Source: an uncultured Geobacteraceae bacterium
GTDB taxonomy: Bacteria; Desulfobacterota; Desulfuromonadia; Geobacterales; Pseudopelobacteraceae
Reading direction: 5' to 3'
DNA length: 64,000 nucleotides
Assembly (NCBI GenBank): GCA_903939115.1
Contig: CAJAFV010000080.1
Location: 1 to 64,000, forward strand
In this document: one piece after another, positions 53,401 through 62,030 of the stretch
How the letters are laid out: each line of letters begins with the position of its first letter
Position numbering within the stretch: position 1 is the first letter of the stretch
Program-made: the position numbers and the translations under genes
The notes under the pieces: model-generated
What the model was told of the DNA's origin: nothing
What the model saw: the letters and a program-made list of their open reading frames with translations, nothing else
Database searches by the model: none

Positions 53401-53941
53401 CTACGCCAAAACGGCGCTGGGAGCCACTGTTGAGTTTAATCCGGTCCTGTATTCATTTCTCAGTAAGGGAGCCAGGGCCAAGGTTGCCGCAGCCCCCAGG
53501 CAGAGTCCCGGCGTGACTATCAGAGGTATTCCGACTGATTCAAACCCGGAGGCCAGGGTGAAACCACACAGTACCCGACTTGAGCTTCAGTGTGCCGGCG
53601 GAACTCAGTCTCTCGAAAACCTGAACTATCCGGTGCAGAAAACCTTTGTCTGGTCAGCGGACAGCTGTTCCGATGTTTTGTTCCAGATAGAGGCCGGAGA
53701 TGTTGTTCTCACCAGGAGGTATTCAGGACCCCAGGCCTTTCCTTCGTTTTTGGAGGATTTTCCCGGCGGCAGACGGGTGTTTCATCCCCACGAGTTTCCG
53801 GCCCAGAAACAGGCTCTGGAACGTATGGGGATCAAATACATAAAAGTGAATTACCAGATCAGCGGGCAACAGGCGGTTATGGGCAAGGCCAAAGCCCTGC
53901 CGGGAAGAATTCCGGGGAGTATCACGCGATGCTGGGACTGA
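50498..53941 (+). CDS. tssM: Type VI secretion membrane protein TssM (IcmF type)
   Basis: 1147 residues. Two transmembrane helices (about 5-28 and 32-55) precede a cytoplasmic GTPase-like domain with an intact Walker A (GESGSGKT, 123-130) and DTAGRFAIP. A third helix (about 428-450) leads to a large periplasmic part that contacts TssJ. The intact nucleotide loop suggests NTP binding is retained. It starts one base after tssL, and its end overlaps the tagF start by 13 bases. Confidence 0.96.
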   Translation: MKKLLKYVLLVMAAVLVLLLIMGLVLLLDWPWWVGGIMLLCLTGCCFGGFFLKKIWLRRKEQRFVQQVIAEDESHLKKLQGKERDEYMDLQNRWKEAVETLRRSHLKKQGNPLYVLPWYLVMGESGSGKTTAITSAKLSSPFVDATRTSGVSGTRNCDWWFFEQAIVIDTAGRFAIPVDEGRDKEEWQKFLSLLVKYRKREPIHGLIVTVSADKLATSPVETVEEDGRTIRRRIDELMRVLGVKFPVYLLITKCDLVQGMTQFTEMLPEKSLEQPMGVVNQDLSRDVSGFLDRVISCVGERLSNIRLLLLQQSQGKELKTGVLLFPEEFKRLKKGLSAFAGYSFQENPFQETPILRGIYFSSGRQEGTPYSHFLGALGLIGERDVLPGTSNGLFLHDFFASVLPRDRGLFAPTTRALEWQAITRNLGLAAWVILGIAAAGVMSFSFVKNLATIRTASHEFSRPLALSGDMTADLGALERYRQMIRTVEVCNSNWWVPRFGLNESRKVEAGLKERYCNLFQGRFVVPLDTRVNESMAGFTAGTPDDVVAPYIVHVARRINLIKARLDKGTAGALLAKPLPAYVTRAADHSVDAEAAKKFGDLYISALVWRSDTAEMTKELSVLQSWYKHLLALRSGNLQWLVAWVNRPGGVTPVTLQSFWGGSLPLQDEKTVAPAFTRKGKEMINGLLAEMTSAHPEPELLGKSKGTFEEWYRGNCISTWQGFATQFPRGRERLKGEKEWREVVAKMSSDQDPYVAFISMVTAELEPLVWKGDMPLWLQQTYQFQILRTKGSAGAMVAKSAEEGKKLVEKLEETLGRKTQASSSLDSQSAAYTAIQEYQTALGGIAQGTKSRNQAFQLALQVYGEDAAVKSPFNTAFDAVARLKSSIGGGVDDIFGRLIQGQCDFLWAFVRKETACSLQSQWEEKVLQEAQGADDPLVMQYLVGQEGPVWKFVSGPAKPFLSWGAQKGYYAKTALGATVEFNPVLYSFLSKGARAKVAAAPRQSPGVTIRGIPTDSNPEARVKPHSTRLELQCAGGTQSLENLNYPVQKTFVWSADSCSDVLFQIEAGDVVLTRRYSGPQAFPSFLEDFPGGRRVFHPHEFPAQKQALERMGIKYIKVNYQISGQQAVMGKAKALPGRIPGSITRCWD

Positions 53942-54669
53942 CTCTCACAGAACAGCAATGGAGCTGGTGTGCCTGCGGAAAACATCCGGTGGCAAAGGAT
54001 TTTATCCGTCTTGGGCAAACGTTTCCCCTGTCAATTGGTATGGCTGATTGGGTTGACAAAGGGTATTCGGCCGTCAAAGGAGCCATGAAAGCAGGGAGGC
54101 ACTCTTGTTTCTGGCGGTTCTGGGCACGGGGCACGGCATCCGCCGAACTTGCATGTGGCGTGCTGAGAGACAGCAGTGACAGCATCGGACGGGAATATCC
54201 GTTCCTGGTAGTTGGGTCGGGACTGGTACCTGCCTGGGAAGAACACTGGGATCTCATTCCCGGGGCGTGCGAAGGGGTTTGGAGCAGGATCGAATATATC
54301 TGTACCCGTAATTCGCCTGATCTTGCCGGGCTGGAGCGGGAACTGGCTGCTACGAGACCTCCTGAACCAGATTGGCGCGATTACCGGGCAATACGTGAGG
54401 CCGGCATGAAGGAGGTCGGTCGGTCGCCGTCGTTTGAGCTCCTTGATGCCGGGTTAAAGATGCCGCGGCAGGAACAGGAGTTCCATATGGCGCTTGAAGG
54501 TGGAATGTCAGACCACCTCATTCGTGTCAGTCATCTGCTCGACCGGATCAGGGTAAGCGGCAAGGGGCTGCCGAATACTGTTTTCCTGGGCGGGACGTTT
54601 GATGCCACCGCCCTGGCAATGTACTGGCGTCCTCTTGTAGTCAGTGATTTTATCGCGTTATGGGAGTGA
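53929..54669 (+). CDS. tagF: Type VI-associated protein TagF
   Basis: 246 residues from the ATG inside the tssM end; the longer in-frame extension is a frame shadow of tssM. Signature CGKHPVAKDFIRLGQ with the family's GK.P..gDF motif, then GREYPFLV, and a C-terminal FLGGTFDATALAMYW. TagF negatively controls type VI assembly post-translationally and in some systems sequesters the FHA protein. Its presence with an FHA protein supports a threonine-phosphorylation pathway. Confidence 0.9.
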   Translation: MLGLTLTEQQWSWCACGKHPVAKDFIRLGQTFPLSIGMADWVDKGYSAVKGAMKAGRHSCFWRFWARGTASAELACGVLRDSSDSIGREYPFLVVGSGLVPAWEEHWDLIPGACEGVWSRIEYICTRNSPDLAGLERELAATRPPEPDWRDYRAIREAGMKEVGRSPSFELLDAGLKMPRQEQEFHMALEGGMSDHLIRVSHLLDRIRVSGKGLPNTVFLGGTFDATALAMYWRPLVVSDFIALWE

Positions 54670-54672
54670 TTC

Positions 54673-56010
54673 ATGAAAACAGCCATTGATATCGATACGA
54701 TTCTGAGGCCGTTGCCGGGTGATTCCCCAGCCGGTGAAGATCTCCGCTATACAGAGGTGTACGCTGAGATCAAGGAGGCCCGTAAAGCTGAGGATGACTT
54801 TGCCATGGGTGAGTGGCAGCACGAAACCAAGTCTGCGGATTGGGGCGCAGTAGTCTCCAGAGCCGTTGACGCGCTGACGACACGGAGCAAGGATCTCCAG
54901 ATCGCTGCCTGGCTCGCCGAGGCACTTGTTGTGCTGGAGGATTTTGAGGGTCTCGCGGTAGGTTTCACCATTTTGCAGGGTCTGATCGAAAATTTTTGGG
55001 AGACAGCCTATCCGGAAATGGAAGATGGGGACATCGAATACCGTCTTGCACCCTTCGAATTTCTCAACGAGCGTCTTTCCTCCTGCATCAGGCAAGCAGC
55101 ACTGACCACTTCAGGATATTCCTGGTTCAGGTGGCAGGAATCCCGGGATGTGGGCTACGAGGCTGATACGAAGAACAAGTTCGGTGATAGCGATGAAAAG
55201 AAAAAACTGCGGCGTGACGAACTGGTTGCAGAAGGAAAAATTACCGCTGAGCAGTTCGATTCAGCGGTGGTTCAGACCCCCCGGCAGATGCGCTCAGCCC
55301 TGATGGCACAGCTGGCGTCATGTCAGGAAGCCTTTGCCGCACTTGATAAAAGAGTGGACGAAAAGTTCGGGCGCGATGCTCCGCGTATATCGGACATTGG
55401 CCAGGCTCTGGAAGAGTGTGCCCGTCTGGTCGGGAGACTGTACGGGGAACAGAAAGCCTCAGCCTCCGGGCAGAACTCTTTGCCAGATCGGGAGGCCGTT
55501 CCGCAGGCTGCTAATAGTGAAGCTGCTGCGGTTTCCGAAAAGTTCGCCGCGCCGATTGTTCCTCAATCACTCGCGGAAGTACCACCACTGGGCAGAGCAG
55601 TGTCAGTGGCCGCGAATTTTGAACTCACGGAATATGAACTCTGGGAAGAAGCTCTGCGCATGCTGGACGGCGGGAGTATACGGAATGCCCTGGAGCGGCT
55701 GCTTACCGCCTCCTGCAGCATGCCGTCAGACCGGGAACGCACCCGTTACCGGTTTATGATAGCAAAACTCTGCATCAAGGCCGACAGGCACGACCTGGCC
55801 CGACCGATCGTGGAGGGACTGAGCGCACTGATTGACGAACTGCATCTGGAAAGATGGGAATCACCCCTCTGGATAGCAGAGGTGCTTGAAGCGCTGTACC
55901 AGTGCCTCACGTGTGGGGAACCATCGGATGAGGATCTGGCCAAGGCGCAGGAATTGTTCAGAAGACTCTGCACCTTGGATGTAACCAAGGCGCTAGGACA
56001 CGGGAGGTAA
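54673..56010 (+). CDS. tssA: Type VI secretion protein TssA
   Basis: 445 residues. The N-terminal ImpA domain is clear: ILRPLPGDSPAGEDLRYTEV, DWGAVVSRAVDALTTRSKDL, IAAWLAEALVVLEDFEGLAVG. The C-terminal helical region (about 310-440) is typical of long TssA proteins that cap the growing sheath. It ends just before the repeat element at 56011, which separates it from tssB. Confidence 0.93.
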   Translation: MKTAIDIDTILRPLPGDSPAGEDLRYTEVYAEIKEARKAEDDFAMGEWQHETKSADWGAVVSRAVDALTTRSKDLQIAAWLAEALVVLEDFEGLAVGFTILQGLIENFWETAYPEMEDGDIEYRLAPFEFLNERLSSCIRQAALTTSGYSWFRWQESRDVGYEADTKNKFGDSDEKKKLRRDELVAEGKITAEQFDSAVVQTPRQMRSALMAQLASCQEAFAALDKRVDEKFGRDAPRISDIGQALEECARLVGRLYGEQKASASGQNSLPDREAVPQAANSEAAAVSEKFAAPIVPQSLAEVPPLGRAVSVAANFELTEYELWEEALRMLDGGSIRNALERLLTASCSMPSDRERTRYRFMIAKLCIKADRHDLARPIVEGLSALIDELHLERWESPLWIAEVLEALYQCLTCGEPSDEDLAKAQELFRRLCTLDVTKALGHGR

Positions 56011-56095
56011 CAACCAATTCTAAATCAAGGCGCTATCTTCGTTGGTTCGTCTTCAGCTCCTTGATATCACTCTTGATTTAGAATTGGAATAACTA
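56011..56095 (+). repeat. Dispersed post-stop repeat, copy C (internally shortened)
   Basis: Directly after the tssA TAA. CCAATTCTAAATCAAG (56014-56029) and its perfect 16-bp complement CTTGATTTAGAATTGG (56072-56087) flank a shortened core (CGTTGGTTCGTCTTCAGCTC). The central CATAC/GTATG part of copies A and B is missing. The RNA could fold into a long hairpin within the type VI transcript between tssA and tssB. Confidence 0.75.
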
Positions 56096-56116
56096 CAGAG
56101 GGGGAAGGAGGATATC

Positions 56117-56647
56117 ATGCCGAAAAAAGAAAGCTTGCAGCACAAAATCGACCGTGTGAGGGCTCCGAGAGTCCAAATCACCTACGACGTGGAGATCGGC
56201 GATGCCATTGAGATGAAAGAAATTCCCTTCGTGGCCGGCGTTCTTGCCGACCTTTCGGGCAAGCCTGACGAGCCGCTGCCCAAGGTGAAGGAGAGGAAAT
56301 TCGTCGAGATTGACCGGGACAATTTTAACACTGTTCTGGAGGGGATGAAACCGAGGGTCGCCTTCAAAGTGGACAACACGCTGACAGGTGATGATACCAA
56401 ACTCGCTGTGGAACTCCGCTTCAAGTCACTGGATGACTTCCGTCCCGAGCAGGTCGCCCGGCAGGTGGAACCGCTGAGGAAACTGGTGGAGGCACGTCGG
56501 CGTCTTTCCGATCTCCTCGGCAAACTGGACGGTAACGACAAACTGGATGAACTCCTGCAGGAGGTGATCGCCAGCACCGATACCCTTAAACAGCTTGGCA
56601 AGGAGACAGGAATCAAAGACGCTTCGGCAGGTACACCAGCAGAGTAA
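56117..56647 (+). CDS. tssB: Type VI secretion contractile sheath small subunit TssB
   Basis: 176 residues. Signature features RAPRVQITYDVEIGDAIEMK, PFVAGVLADLSGKP, FVEIDRDNFNTVLEGMKPR and DDFRPEQVARQVEPLRKL. It forms the contractile sheath with TssC. An AAGGAGG site precedes the ATG, which follows the repeat by about 20 bases. Confidence 0.97.
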   Translation: MPKKESLQHKIDRVRAPRVQITYDVEIGDAIEMKEIPFVAGVLADLSGKPDEPLPKVKERKFVEIDRDNFNTVLEGMKPRVAFKVDNTLTGDDTKLAVELRFKSLDDFRPEQVARQVEPLRKLVEARRRLSDLLGKLDGNDKLDELLQEVIASTDTLKQLGKETGIKDASAGTPAE

Positions 56648-56662
56648 AGGAGGTGAGTTGTT

Positions 56663-58156
56663 ATGGGAGAACAGGAAAAGGAACAGCTTCAAGAGGTACA
56701 ACCGGCGACCATCGCCGAGGAGAAGGGTCTGCTTGACCAGATTATCCAGGAGGGACGCCTGGCCCGGGACGAGAGCCAGGTAGGGTATGCGCGGGATATC
56801 CTGGGCGAATTCGTGAAGCAGATCATGGAGGGTGCTATCGTTGTCTCGAAAGATACCGAGCTCATGATTAACGCCCGGATCGCCCAGATCGACCGGCTGA
56901 TATCAGTCCAGCTCAACGAGATAATGCACCATGAAGATTTCCAGAAATTGGAGGCTTCCTGGAGGGGGCTCTCCTTTCTGGTGGATCAGACTGAAACCGG
57001 TGATCGTCTGAAGATCAGGGCGCTGAATATCACCAAAAATGAACTCCTCAAGGATATGGAGAAGGCGAGTGAATTTGACCAGTCGGCCCTGTTCAAAAAA
57101 ATCTATGAAGAGGAGTTCGGCACCTTCGGGGGGGCGTCCTATGGCTGCCTCATCGGCGACTACGAATTCGGCAGTCATCCCCAGGATCTGGCACTCATTC
57201 AAAAAATGTCCCAGGTGGCGGCTGCGGCGCATGCACCGTTTATTTCCGCCGCTTCGTCGACCATTTTCAACCTGGAGAGTTTTACCGAGTTGGGGAATCC
57301 CCGTGACCTGGCAAAGATCTTTCAGAGTGTGGAGTATGCCACCTGGAAGTCCTTCCGGGAGTCTGAGGATTCACGGTATGTGGGGCTCTGCCTGCCGCAT
57401 ATCCTCATGCGGCTTCCGTATGGGCAGGCAACCGTTCCGGTCGAGAGTTTTGATTTCGAGGAGAGCGTAGACGGCAGCACCCACGCCAGGTACTTGTGGG
57501 GCAATGCGGCGTATGCGTTGGGAGTCCGGATTACCGATGCCTTCGCAAAGTACGGCTGGACTGCCGCTATCCGGGGGGTTGAAGGGGGTGGCCTGGTGCA
57601 GGGACTGCCGGTACATACCTTCAAAACCGACGAGGGAGAAGTCGCCCTCAAATGCCCCACGGAAATCGCCATCACCGACCGGCGTGAAAAAGAGTTGGCA
57701 GATCTTGGCTTCATTCCTCTGGTTCACTGCAAGAACACCGATTATGCGGCGTTCTTCAGCACCCAGACCTGCAACAAGCCGATGGTGTACGATACCGATG
57801 CCGCCAATGCCAACTCGCGGCTTTCGGCACAGCTTCAGTACATACTGGCGGTCTCCCGCTTTGCCCACTACCTGAAGTCGATGATGCGGGACAAGATCGG
57901 CAGCTTCCTGACCAGGAAGAATGTGGAAGAGTATCTGAATCGCTGGATCAGTAATTATGTGCTTCTGGATGATGATGCGGGTCAGGAGATGAAAGCGCGT
58001 TACCCGTTGCGGGAGGCGCGGATAGAAGTCGCCGATATCCCGGGCAAACCGGGTGCCTACCGGGCGGTTGCATTCCTTCGACCGCATTTCCAGTTGGACG
58101 AACTGACCATATCGTTGCGGTTAGTGGCGAACCTGCCGCCGCCGGCCCAGAAGTAG
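56663..58156 (+). CDS. tssC: Type VI secretion contractile sheath large subunit TssC
   Basis: 497 residues. Conserved blocks include FQKLEASWRGLSFLVDQTET, YGCLIGDYEFGSHPQDLALI, LGNPRDLAKIF and FARYGW-like AFAKYGWTAAIRG, GGGLVQGLPVH, PLVHCKNTDYAAFFS. Together with TssB it forms the sheath that contracts to push the Hcp tube. It is 15 bases after tssB with an AAAGGAGG site. Confidence 0.97.
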   Translation: MGEQEKEQLQEVQPATIAEEKGLLDQIIQEGRLARDESQVGYARDILGEFVKQIMEGAIVVSKDTELMINARIAQIDRLISVQLNEIMHHEDFQKLEASWRGLSFLVDQTETGDRLKIRALNITKNELLKDMEKASEFDQSALFKKIYEEEFGTFGGASYGCLIGDYEFGSHPQDLALIQKMSQVAAAAHAPFISAASSTIFNLESFTELGNPRDLAKIFQSVEYATWKSFRESEDSRYVGLCLPHILMRLPYGQATVPVESFDFEESVDGSTHARYLWGNAAYALGVRITDAFAKYGWTAAIRGVEGGGLVQGLPVHTFKTDEGEVALKCPTEIAITDRREKELADLGFIPLVHCKNTDYAAFFSTQTCNKPMVYDTDAANANSRLSAQLQYILAVSRFAHYLKSMMRDKIGSFLTRKNVEEYLNRWISNYVLLDDDAGQEMKARYPLREARIEVADIPGKPGAYRAVAFLRPHFQLDELTISLRLVANLPPPAQK

Positions 58157-58204
58157 TGCCTGTTGAAACAGATTAGAAACTAAAAAAACGGGAGGATAAC
58201 TACC

Positions 58205-58702
58205 ATGGCATTCGACGCATTTTTGAAAATTGACGGCATCCCGGGTGAAAGTACCGACGACAAGCACAAGGACTGGATAGAGGTTCTCTCCTTCAGTCAC
58301 GGTGTGAGTCAACGTGCATCAGGTTCCGCGAGCACGGCAGGGGGAGCCAGTGCAGAGCGGGCCGACTTCGCCGATTTCAGCATCGTAAAAGCCCTCGACA
58401 AGGCGTCTCCCAAAATCTTCGAGGCAACTGCAACCGGTAAACATCTTAAGATGGTAACGGTGGAGCTGTGCCGTGCCGGCGGAGACAAGGTCAAGTACAT
58501 GGAGTACAAGCTCAGCAACTGCATCGTCAGTTCGTACCGACCGGGGGGGGCCTCGCACGGGGGAGAAACCCTGCCTCTGGAGGAGGTCTCTTTTAATTAT
58601 GGTAAAATAGAGATCTCCTACAGCCAGCAGAAGCGGGCTGACGGGAGTGGCGGCGGCCAGGTCGCTGCCGGTTGGGACCTGGAAACCAACAAAAAGGTGT
58701 AG
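58205..58702 (+). CDS. hcp: Type VI secretion tube protein Hcp
   Basis: 165 residues. FDAFLKIDGIPGESTDDKHK and DWIEVLSFSHGVSQRAS open the protein, and VEFCRA-like VTVELCRAGGDKV and VSFNYGKIEISY close it, as in Hcp1-type proteins. It forms hexameric rings of the inner tube. It lies 48 bases after tssC with GGGAGG upstream of the ATG. Confidence 0.96.
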   Translation: MAFDAFLKIDGIPGESTDDKHKDWIEVLSFSHGVSQRASGSASTAGGASAERADFADFSIVKALDKASPKIFEATATGKHLKMVTVELCRAGGDKVKYMEYKLSNCIVSSYRPGGASHGGETLPLEEVSFNYGKIEISYSQQKRADGSGGGQVAAGWDLETNKKV

Positions 58703-58714
58703 GCACTTTTCGTC

Positions 58715-59188
58715 ATGCGCGAACAAACAATACTACAGCTGTCACTGCTGGACAGGCTCATCGATCGTGAGCCGGGTGTTTCCCGTGAGCCTGTCCAGAG
58801 TCGCTTTGCGACGGTTAACCAGATCCGCGATTCCGTCATCAGGGATCTGGAAAATCTGCTGAACACCAGACGGTGTATTGTTGATGTGCCGGAATCATTT
58901 GCTCAGGTTAATGTGTCGGTGTTTACGTACGGGCTTAAGGATTTCATGGCACACAATCCCCGGAGTCCGTCGGTCCGTCTCCAGATCAGGCAGGAGATCG
59001 AGCGGGCCATTGCCCTTTTTGAACCGCGTCTCAGGAACGTTTCGGTCCGCATAGATGCTGCGGAAACGATCAATCGCAGCCTCCGTTTCAGGATACATGC
59101 GCTGCTGGTGGCGGATCCGCTTACTGAACCGATAACGTTCGACACCTATCTGGACATCAACCGGGGAGAGTTTGTTATCGCGAAGTGA
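58715..59188 (+). CDS. tssE: Type VI secretion baseplate protein TssE (gp25-like)
   Basis: 157 residues. LSLLDRLIDREP opens the GPW/gp25 domain, followed by SVIRDLENLLNTRR, a family hallmark, and FTYGLKDFMAHNP. It is part of the baseplate wedge that seeds sheath assembly. It starts 12 bases after hcp and ends just before tssF. Confidence 0.93.
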   Translation: MREQTILQLSLLDRLIDREPGVSREPVQSRFATVNQIRDSVIRDLENLLNTRRCIVDVPESFAQVNVSVFTYGLKDFMAHNPRSPSVRLQIRQEIERAIALFEPRLRNVSVRIDAAETINRSLRFRIHALLVADPLTEPITFDTYLDINRGEFVIAK

Positions 59189-59204
59189 TAAGGAGTTATC
59201 TGAT

Positions 59205-61010
59205 ATGGACGACGAATTTCTCAGCTGTTACGAGCGAGAGCTGACCTTTGTCCGCGAAATGGGGCGGGAGTTTGCCAAAAAATATCCCAAGATCGCGGGG
59301 AGACTGCTCCTTGAGCCTGACAAATGCGAGGATCCGCACACGGAACGGCTTATCGAGGCTTTTGCGTTCATTTCAGCCCGTATCCATCAAAAGATAGATG
59401 ATGATTTCCCGGAGATGACCCAGTCGTTGCTGAACATCCTTTACCCCCATTATACCAACCCGGTTCCGTCTCTCTCGGTGGTGCGCTTTGACCCGGTCGT
59501 CAGAAATATTCCCGCCGGAGGATACCTGATCGAGCGTGATACGCCGCTGTTCTCCAAGCCGGTTGACGGCATCCCGTGTCAGTTTGCGACCACTTCTCCG
59601 GTGACCCTCTGGCCCATTGAAGTGGTTTCAGCGGCGCTGGTAGAACCGCAAAGAGCCGTCAGGGACGCCCAGCAAGCGCTCGTCGTGCGCCTCAAAGCCT
59701 ATAACAGCAGCACGTTCTCCCGACTCGGCTGTACTGACCTCCGTTTTTACCTCAATGGCCAGCGGCAGCACGTATTTCATCTGTACGAACTGCTCTTCAA
59801 CAATGTCTGCCGCGTGGAATGCGAGTCGGTCGGAGGTGTCGGAGTTCCTAAGATCATTGCACTCGACAATGATGCCATCCGGTCGGTCGGATTTGACCGG
59901 GACGAGGGGATGCTTCCCTATTCGGCGCAATCTTTTCCGGGCTACCTTCTGCTCTTTGAATATTTCTGCTTTCCCGAAAAATTCCTTTTCTTCGATCTGT
60001 CGGGAGTAGACCGCCTCAGGCAGGGCACCATGGGTGATACCATGGATGTCTGGATATATCTGAATCGACCGGCAAAAGGAACGCTCCTGGTCAGTGCGGA
60101 AACCTTCTGCCTCCATGCAACGCCGGTCGTCAACCTCTTCAAACGGAGTGCGGAGCCGATCCGAATGGAACAGCAGAAAACAGAATATCTGCTGATCCCC
60201 GACCTGAGAAGGATTGAGGCAACGGAGGTGTTCAGTATTGATAGAGTTGCAGCGGCGTCGTTTTCTACTGCCGAAAAGCTGGCCGAGTACAAACCGTTCT
60301 ACTCGATTCGCCATCACCTGGACGAAGGGGACGACTCTACGGAGGGTGCCTTCTGGCATATGCAGCGGCGTCCCTCGGGGAGAAAAGGGGACAACGGGAC
60401 CGATGTCTACCTCTCGTTCAGTGATCTTCTCTATGGGCATGTGGAACTGGAAAGCGAGACACTATCTATTGACATAACGTGTTCCAATCGAGATCTTCCC
60501 GCGCGTCTGCCGTTCGGTGCCCGGGAAGGAGACTTCGAGATGGAGATTGCCGCCCCCGTTTCGCGCATATCCTGCCTCCTGAAGCCGACACCGGTGCGAA
60601 GAAGCGCGCAGGGGGGAGCTCTTCAGTGGCGTCTTATCTCACATCTTTCCCTCAATTATCTGTCTCTGGTGGAGGGGGGGGGAGACGCGCTGCGGGAAAT
60701 TCTGAAACTGTATGATTTTGAAAACTCGCCGGCAACCCGGCAGCAGATAAACGGCATTGTCGCTGTTGCGTCCCGGCATGTGACACGGAGGATCGGCCGC
60801 TCCTTCTGCCGGGGGGTTGAGACGACCATTACATTTGATGAAGACAAGTTTGCCGGGGCCGGGGTGTACCTTTTTGCATCCGTTCTGGAACGATTTCTTG
60901 GCCAGTACGTGTCGGTAAACTCCTTTTCACAGTTGACGGCCCGAACATTACAGCAGAAAGAGAGGCTCACACAGTGGCCACCGAGAAACGGCAACCGAAT
61001 ACTGCTCTAA
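59205..61010 (+). CDS. tssF: Type VI secretion baseplate protein TssF
   Basis: 601 residues from the ATG of MDDEFLSCYERELTFVR; AAGGAG is ten bases upstream, and the upstream in-frame extension overlaps tssE. Typical features are REMGREFAKKYPKIAGRLLL, RLIEAFAFISARIHQKIDDD, FPEMTQSLLNILYPHY and a C-terminal FRRGVE-like SFCRGVETTITFDE. It is a baseplate wedge component with TssE, TssG and TssK. Its end overlaps tssG by 37 bases. Confidence 0.95.
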   Translation: MDDEFLSCYERELTFVREMGREFAKKYPKIAGRLLLEPDKCEDPHTERLIEAFAFISARIHQKIDDDFPEMTQSLLNILYPHYTNPVPSLSVVRFDPVVRNIPAGGYLIERDTPLFSKPVDGIPCQFATTSPVTLWPIEVVSAALVEPQRAVRDAQQALVVRLKAYNSSTFSRLGCTDLRFYLNGQRQHVFHLYELLFNNVCRVECESVGGVGVPKIIALDNDAIRSVGFDRDEGMLPYSAQSFPGYLLLFEYFCFPEKFLFFDLSGVDRLRQGTMGDTMDVWIYLNRPAKGTLLVSAETFCLHATPVVNLFKRSAEPIRMEQQKTEYLLIPDLRRIEATEVFSIDRVAAASFSTAEKLAEYKPFYSIRHHLDEGDDSTEGAFWHMQRRPSGRKGDNGTDVYLSFSDLLYGHVELESETLSIDITCSNRDLPARLPFGAREGDFEMEIAAPVSRISCLLKPTPVRRSAQGGALQWRLISHLSLNYLSLVEGGGDALREILKLYDFENSPATRQQINGIVAVASRHVTRRIGRSFCRGVETTITFDEDKFAGAGVYLFASVLERFLGQYVSVNSFSQLTARTLQQKERLTQWPPRNGNRILL

Positions 61011-62005
61011 AAAAACTGCTCTTTGAGAAGTTTCACGGGCTCTCCTTTTTCAGGGCAGTGCAGCTCATCGAACTTCTGGACTCCCGGAGAAAAGTGGGGG
61101 AAACGCTCTCTCCCGCCGGGGATCCGGTACGTTTCACGGTCAAGCCCGGACTGGGCTTTCCGCCGAGCGATATTGCGCGTGTCAGGGAAGGCGAAGAAGG
61201 AGGGGCTATAGAAATGATAGTTACCTTTATGGGTCTGTTGGGACCCACCGGCGCCCTGCCATCCTGGTTCACTACTCTGGCGATGGAGCGCCTGACCGCA
61301 AAGGATACGGCATTGACTTCTTTTTTCGACATATTCCACCACCGGCTGATTTCACTCTTCTACCTGGGATGGAAGAAAAACCGTTTTGCCGCCCGCTGTC
61401 TGGCAGAGCCGCGGGACCGCTGCACCACCTATCTCATGAGCCTCATCGGTCTCGGCACGGAAGGAATCTCCGGCAGGGTCGGGTTTTCACCCGACACCCT
61501 CATCTATTTCGGGGGGCAGTTGTCACGACAAGTCTGCCCGGCCACTACCATCGAAGCGACAGTTACCCACTGCCTGGGGCTGCATGCCTCGGTGGAACAG
61601 TTCATCGAACGGAAAATAGATATTGAAGAAGAGGATCGGACGAGGCTCGGCTCTGCCAACAACCGTATCGGAGTAAACGCCGTCTGCGGCCGGAACGCCT
61701 GGGAAAGTCAGACCCGCTTCCGTCTTAATCTTGGCCCGCTGTCGTACCGCCAATACCTGCGGTTCATGCCGGATGGCGACCTGCTCAGGCCGCTTGTGTT
61801 ACTTGTCAACTTTCTGGCCGGTGCGGAGTACGAGTTTGAAATCAGGCCCTACCTCAAACGGGAAGACGTACCCGGTTTTGTCCTTGGCGAACAGCAGTTT
61901 GATTCTCCTCGCCTCGGATGGTCCACCTGGGTTAATTCACCAGGTTTGGTGGTGCTGAAAGACCCCTTTGTTACTTTTGAGGCTGAGGAGTTGAGGGCAT
62001 GCTGA
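60974..62005 (+). CDS. tssG: Type VI secretion baseplate protein TssG
   Basis: 343 residues from a GTG within the end of tssF. Family features are FFRAVQLIELLDSRR, VRFTVKPGLGFPPSDIA, TFMGLLGPTGALPSWFTTLA, FFDIFHHRLISLFYLGWKKNRF and LGLHASVEQFIERK. It completes the baseplate wedge with TssF. Confidence 0.94.
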   Translation: MATEKRQPNTALKKLLFEKFHGLSFFRAVQLIELLDSRRKVGETLSPAGDPVRFTVKPGLGFPPSDIARVREGEEGGAIEMIVTFMGLLGPTGALPSWFTTLAMERLTAKDTALTSFFDIFHHRLISLFYLGWKKNRFAARCLAEPRDRCTTYLMSLIGLGTEGISGRVGFSPDTLIYFGGQLSRQVCPATTIEATVTHCLGLHASVEQFIERKIDIEEEDRTRLGSANNRIGVNAVCGRNAWESQTRFRLNLGPLSYRQYLRFMPDGDLLRPLVLLVNFLAGAEYEFEIRPYLKREDVPGFVLGEQQFDSPRLGWSTWVNSPGLVVLKDPFVTFEAEELRAC

Positions 62006-62030
62006 CACTATGTGTAAAAGGAGGACCACC

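Noticed and set aside
53590..53928. N-terminal extension of TagF into tssM
   Set aside because: The extension has no TagF similarity; the ATG at 53929 gives a family-length protein.
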